This document shows, one piece after another, positions 48,275 through 52,308 of a stretch of DNA of 52,308 bases. Made by a program: the position numbers and the translations under genes. The notes under the pieces were generated by a model, which did no database searches, was not told the DNA's origin, and saw nothing but the letters and a program-made list of their open reading frames with translations. Source of the DNA: Acidimicrobiia bacterium (GTDB lineage Bacteria; Actinomycetota; Acidimicrobiia; Spongiisociales; UBA5794); contig JARFRN010000227.1 of the NCBI GenBank assembly GCA_029287195.1, positions 1-52,308 on the forward strand, given 5' to 3'. Each line of letters starts with the position of its first letter. The stretch's first letter is position 1.

Positions 48275-48304
48275 ATGATAAGCCATCGAACACGATTGCG
48301 CCAA
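48275..48304 (-). promoter_or_regulatory. Putative rplM promoter (TTGGCG-18-TATCAT)
   Basis: -35/-10-like hexamers upstream of the rplM leader hairpins. Confidence 0.5.
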
Positions 48305-48313
48305 CTGGCTCTT

Positions 48314-49048
48314 CTATTCGTAGCTCACACCAACCAAAGTCAGACCATGTGCAGGTGCCGCCCCCTTGGCGCGCTGTCTGTCCCGTGAGACGAGTATTTC
48401 AGAAGCCAGCTCCGGCGCGACCTTCCCACGACCGATCTCAACCGATAGCGCAACCAGCGAACGAACCATCTGATGACAGAAGGAACCGGCCTTCGTCTCG
48501 AATGCCAGCAGACCGCTGCCACGGTCCGTCCACTCGGCGGCATCGAGCCGACGCACCGTACTGCGCTCGCCCGCCTTGCGACAGAATGCAGCAAAGTCAT
48601 GCTCACCGATCAGCGGGCTCATCCCCCGATTCATTGCCGAAACATCGACGGGGGTCTCGTAGTGCCATGACGTCTTGGCGAGGAACGGATCAGGCTCCTC
48701 CCGGTTGAGCACCAGATACTGGTATGCGCGTCGGGTGGCCGAGAACCGAGCATTGAAACCGTCCGGTGCCATAGCCACCGAACTGACGGCGATTTCGGGT
48801 GCCAGTTGCCGGTTGAGCGAACGCTTGATCCGCGTGAGATCCAACCCCGCTTCGCCGTCGAACGACACAACCTGATGGCGGGCATGCACCCCTCGGTCTG
48901 TGCGGCCGGCCACGGCCGTCTCGACCTCGCCCGTCAGCTTGAAGAGCGCCGACTCCAGTTCTCCCTGCACCGTGCGAACGTTGGGCTGGCGTGCATAGCC
49001 GTGGAACCCGGAGCCGTCGTAGGCCAGATCGATCCGATACGTCGCCAT
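48314..49048 (-). CDS. truA: tRNA pseudouridine synthase A
   Basis: YRIDLAYDGSGFHGYARQPNVRTVQGELE; AGRTDRGVHA. Confidence 0.96.
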   Translation of the reverse strand: MATYRIDLAYDGSGFHGYARQPNVRTVQGELESALFKLTGEVETAVAGRTDRGVHARHQVVSFDGEAGLDLTRIKRSLNRQLAPEIAVSSVAMAPDGFNARFSATRRAYQYLVLNREEPDPFLAKTSWHYETPVDVSAMNRGMSPLIGEHDFAAFCRKAGERSTVRRLDAAEWTDRGSGLLAFETKAGSFCHQMVRSLVALSVEIGRGKVAPELASEILVSRDRQRAKGAAPAHGLTLVGVSYE

Positions 49049-49049
49049 G

Positions 49050-49583
49050 TCAAACTATGGGTGAGAATCCGAAGATGGCATCGACGATCAACAACCCTGC
49101 GAGCGCCCCGACGGCCACAACGAATGCTCGCTCGCGCGGCAAATCGCTCTCGTACTGGATCCCACGGGCGATGATGAAGATGAACCAGGCGAACCCGAGC
49201 GCAAACGGGACCAGACCGGCTGAGTTCATCGCAATCGCAATCGCCAGAGTCAGCAATGTGGTCGGGTAGGCAAAGCCGGTGAACCGCAGATATGTAGCGT
49301 ACTGACCCGAGCCTTGCACGATGTAGCGCACGATCGCCCACGCAATCCCCGAGTAGAGCAGCCACTGCACCAGTGCGGCCAGCACGAACCGAATCAGCAG
49401 ATCCCACGCTCCCACATTGAACAGCGAGCGCAATCCTCCAAAGAACCCCGCAAACTGGAGTAGACCGGTGATGGCGACGAGGATCAATGCGTCGCCGGTG
49501 GCACGATCGTTGAAGTCCATCCAAACAAACGCCTCCCTCTGGAGACGGATCGTTTGTAGGAACCTGTTGGCTATCTCACCCAT
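49050..49583 (-). CDS. Polytopic membrane protein (Yip1-like)
   Basis: 177 aa, about five hydrophobic segments, Yip1-like arrangement. Confidence 0.6.
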   Translation of the reverse strand: MGEIANRFLQTIRLQREAFVWMDFNDRATGDALILVAITGLLQFAGFFGGLRSLFNVGAWDLLIRFVLAALVQWLLYSGIAWAIVRYIVQGSGQYATYLRFTGFAYPTTLLTLAIAIAMNSAGLVPFALGFAWFIFIIARGIQYESDLPRERAFVVAVGALAGLLIVDAIFGFSPIV

Positions 49584-49616
49584 TGCCTCTCTCGGATTCG
49601 ACCGTGGCCACGGAGC

Positions 49617-50033
49617 TTAACTCTTGGGACCTACCCCGGAACCGCAACTCAGGCGATGCTCCGGCCTATCGCTGCTCCGTCCGCCTGAGAAGACCCAGTG
49701 GTGCTTCGAGGCGCGGACGGCCTCGATGCCCACCCGCCACAGGATGAACGATCCTACGAAAAAGGAGACGATGATGGCGAGGACGGCGGGACGGCCCGAG
49801 CCGGTATCGCCGCTGATCAGTGCAAAGATCAGCGGTCCCCTCATCGCTGAGGACTTCGAGAAGACGGAATATAGCCCGCAAACTCCGCAGAGGCTTCCTC
49901 GAGGATCATCGATCACTACGGGCTTCCGCTCAATGCTTGGATCCCTCCCCTCATCAGCCCGATCAGGGCCGCAACTCCGCAGGACGGCACCCCACCGGGA
50001 GCGACCGTCCGCCGATTTCACAGTCGCCACCAA
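49617..50033 (-). CDS. Hypothetical protein with one TM segment
   Basis: 138-aa ORF with a convincing TM (AVLAIIVSFFVGSFILWRVGIEAVRA); N-terminal part looks non-coding, true start unclear. Confidence 0.3.
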   Translation of the reverse strand: MVATVKSADGRSRWGAVLRSCGPDRADEGRDPSIERKPVVIDDPRGSLCGVCGLYSVFSKSSAMRGPLIFALISGDTGSGRPAVLAIIVSFFVGSFILWRVGIEAVRASKHHWVFSGGRSSDRPEHRLSCGSGVGPKS

Positions 50034-50099
50034 AGCGGCGTAGCCGGTGCCGGGCTGTATCGGCGTGAGCTACGCACCAAGCGAGGCCGGCTGTGATAG

Positions 50100-50495
50100 C
50101 TACAACGCAATGAGCCCCGCGTCGGTTGGATCGAAGCCGCACCCATCGAAGTAGAACGCGCGGTACTCGGGATCGAAGTCGACATGAAGCCATTCGCAGC
50201 CGGTGCGACGCGCCTCAGCCGCGGCGATGGCAACCAGCTCTCTGCCTATGCCCTGGCGACGGTGCTCCATAGCGACAACCGTGTCGAGTATGAAGGCGTG
50301 GAATGCACCATCCCAGGCCACGTTGACGAAACCAACTAGCTCTTGTCCCACATAGGCGCATACCCAGCCCAGGCTGTGCTCGGCGAGCTGCGTCCGCCAG
50401 TCGTCCTCGTAGATGGGGTGATCGAACCCGGCTGCATGCAGCCGATTTAGCGCGTTGTTGCCGACGTCGCCGCGCCATTCGTAGCGAATCTGCAT
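50100..50495 (-). CDS. GNAT acetyltransferase
   Basis: MQIRYEWRGDVGNNALNRLHAAGF...VVAMEHRRQGIGRELVAIAAAEARRTGCEWLHVDF. Confidence 0.9.
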   Translation of the reverse strand: MQIRYEWRGDVGNNALNRLHAAGFDHPIYEDDWRTQLAEHSLGWVCAYVGQELVGFVNVAWDGAFHAFILDTVVAMEHRRQGIGRELVAIAAAEARRTGCEWLHVDFDPEYRAFYFDGCGFDPTDAGLIAL

Positions 50496-50579
50496 GCCGC
50501 GAGTGTAAGGGAACACCCCATCTAGAGGCCCGCGGGCGCGGCCCGCTTCGCGTAATCTTGACGGGTGAGAGGAGGCGTG

Positions 50580-51053
50580 ATGCTGGATCTGGACGTCGAA
50601 ATGGTCGAGCTCGAACCAATGCACGTTGTCTCGGCCCGAGGCTACGGGACAGAACCGGAATACGAGGCCTGGGATTCCATTCTCGAGTTCGCCGAGGAGA
50701 GGCGAATCGACCCCTGGGACAAGACGCATCGCTTCTTTGGGTTCAACAACCCGGACCCGTCTCCGGAGCGAGCGGCCTACGGCTACGAGCAGTGGATGAC
50801 CGTCGACGATGCCGTGTCTCCGGCAATCGGGCTCGAGGTGAAGGATACCCCCGGTGGTCGCTACGCAAGGGTGCACATCCACGGCCTCGACATGATCGGG
50901 GACGCTTGGCAGTATCTCGTCGACTGGTGTGACAACCACTCCGTGGCCATCGATACAAGCCGTGAGCCGTGCCTGGAAGAGGTACTGAATCCAATCGACC
51001 TACCGGAGAAGGATTGGGACATAGACCTCTACCTGGCGATAAGCGACAACTGA
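50580..51053 (+). CDS. GyrI-like / AraC effector-binding-domain protein
   Basis: DVEMVELEPMHVVSARGYGTEPEYEAWDSI...VKDTPGGRYARVHIHG...; RBS GAGGAGG. Confidence 0.85.
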   Translation: MLDLDVEMVELEPMHVVSARGYGTEPEYEAWDSILEFAEERRIDPWDKTHRFFGFNNPDPSPERAAYGYEQWMTVDDAVSPAIGLEVKDTPGGRYARVHIHGLDMIGDAWQYLVDWCDNHSVAIDTSREPCLEEVLNPIDLPEKDWDIDLYLAISDN

Positions 51054-51081
51054 GCCGGGACGGCAAGACGCATATGGGGTA

Positions 51082-51480
51082 TCAACCGGGTGACCGTTCC
51101 GGTCGCCGACATCGCACGCTCGGTCGAGTTATGGCTGCGCCTGGGTTGATCCAAATCGTCGACGGTGGCGACGACTGAGCACGCTTCGAGCATCCGGACG
51201 GCGGCTCGACTCTTTCGCGACATCGGATACCAAGGGTTGTCTCCCAAACGACCCCACCGTCTACATGGGGTGCCCCGGCCTCGACACAGAGGTTGCCCAA
51301 TTGCGTTTCGAGGCTCCCCTTCAAGCGGGACCGGACGATACGCAGTGGTTGTGGCGCGAGGCAAGGCTGCTCGAGCCGAACGGCAACGAAACATGTCTGT
51401 CGTGCGCCGGCGCGAACCGGCTCAATCCGCCACGGCGACTGGCAACGACGGGAGCACTACGGGAGCTTCGAGGATGCCCG
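51082..51480 (+). pseudogene. Degraded VOC (glyoxalase-like) gene with frameshifts and stop
   Basis: Successive frames give RVTVPVADIARSVELWLRLG*, ARFEHPDGGSTLS, and DTEVAQLRFEAPLQAGPDDTQWLWREARLLEPNGNETCLSCAGANRLNPPRR, in VOC order. Confidence 0.75.
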
Positions 51481-51933
51481 TAACACCGATGGATCTGTAG
51501 CGACGGCCGGAATGTCCGCGATGGGCACCCAGCGAGCTCCGAGGACCTCATCCGATGGGGCCAAATCTTCGTTTGCCGCCTCCAGCAGAAATCTGACGTC
51601 GTAGTGGGTGTGGGCGGGCCTGTCCCCGCTGGCCGGGATGGCATGAACGTCGACGTCGAAGATACCCTCGCTGATCGGGATGCCGACGACCCCGGTCTCC
51701 TCGTACACCTCGCGTATTGCAGCTGTGAGCACATCTTCCCCGGGATCGATGTGGCCCCCCGGCTGCAGCCACTCTCCCAACTTGGCGTGATGGATCAGCA
51801 ACAAACGTCGACGACCGGCGTCGACCACGAACGCGCTGGCTGTAACATGACCCGGAGCGAAATAGTCGGCTGAGAATGCCGGTTCCCCGCTATCGATGAG
51901 GGCGAGGATCGCCTGAACCGCAGATGCTTCCAC
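51457..51933 (-). CDS. NUDIX hydrolase
   Basis: LLIHHAKLGEWLQPGGHIDPGEDVLTAAIREVYEETGV. Confidence 0.92.
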   Translation of the reverse strand: MEASAVQAILALIDSGEPAFSADYFAPGHVTASAFVVDAGRRRLLLIHHAKLGEWLQPGGHIDPGEDVLTAAIREVYEETGVVGIPISEGIFDVDVHAIPASGDRPAHTHYDVRFLLEAANEDLAPSDEVLGARWVPIADIPAVATDPSVLRASSKLP

Positions 51934-51993
51934 AGCAGGCGCGGCATAACCCTCGAGTAGAAGGCGAAGGCTTTCCAGGCGGCTGCTCAGAAA

Positions 51994-52308
51994 CTAAACG
52001 AACTCGATGATGCACATTTCGGCACCATCGCCCCGCCTGGGTCCGAGCTTGACGATGCGGGTGTAGCCACCGGGCCGGTCGGCGTAGCGGGGTCCGACAT
52101 CGTCGAACAGCTTCGTCACTACTTCGCCGTCTTGGATCTTGCGCAGAACGAGCCGACGCGCATGAAGATCACCACGTCGCGCCTTGGTAACCATCTTCTC
52201 GACATAGGGCCGGAGTTGCTTGGCTCGCGTCTCCGTGGTCGTGATCCGCTCTTCCTGGATCAACGATGCCGCCAGGTTGGCGAGGATCTTGCGCTGATGC
52301 GACGGGCT
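51994..52308 (-). CDS. rplQ: 50S ribosomal protein L17, partial (N-terminus beyond window)
   Basis: Minus strand [44 protein letters not shown], open at the window edge. Confidence 0.96.
   Translation of the reverse strand, partial: SPSHQRKILANLAASLIQEERITTTETRAKQLRPYVEKMVTKARRGDLHARRLVLRKIQDGEVVTKLFDDVGPRYADRPGGYTRIVKLGPRRGDGAEMCIIEFV

Noticed and set aside
50496-50939. N-terminal 148-aa extension of the minus-strand ORF 50100..50939
   Set aside because: Overlaps the GyrI-like gene antisense; the GNAT domain starts at the internal Met (50495).

Overview
A high-GC actinobacterial chromosomal segment, probably from the Acidimicrobiia or a relative (inferred from gene content and style only). 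It is mostly housekeeping genes plus several energy-metabolism and regulatory islands. Main blocks: partial cheA, guaA and guaB3; glpD; a complete group 3d hoxEFUYH [NiFe]-hydrogenase operon with its maturation protease, followed by an ArsR-SRPBCC fusion regulator; trpS; a Mo-oxidoreductase/FeS/cytochrome b/double-rhodanese operon; cimA with an in-frame amber codon; S9 peptidase and aromatic decarboxylase; an ECF sigma factor between two GerMN proteins; groES-groEL; a tsaD-rimI-tsaB-tsaE-UDG-P1 peptidase-alr-nnr-acpS cluster; a large modular exported protein; glmS-glmM-rpsI-rplM-truA; and partial rplQ. The most interesting signals are non-coding: (1) a convincing glmS ribozyme upstream of glmS; (2) a ribosome-attenuator architecture upstream of trpS, with a leaderless 12-aa peptide MALTQSWWWLQR, three consecutive Trp codons and a strong terminator; (3) a similar promoter, leader ORF and terminator arrangement before cimA; (4) a perfect 28-bp palindrome between the -35 and -10 of the arsR gene; (5) three CIRCE-like operators before groES; (6) a perfect TGTGA-N6-TCACA CRP-type box and a cluster of eight GGGAC/GTCCC half-sites before the Mo-oxidoreductase operon. 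Everything here was read by eye, with no database search or folding calculation.
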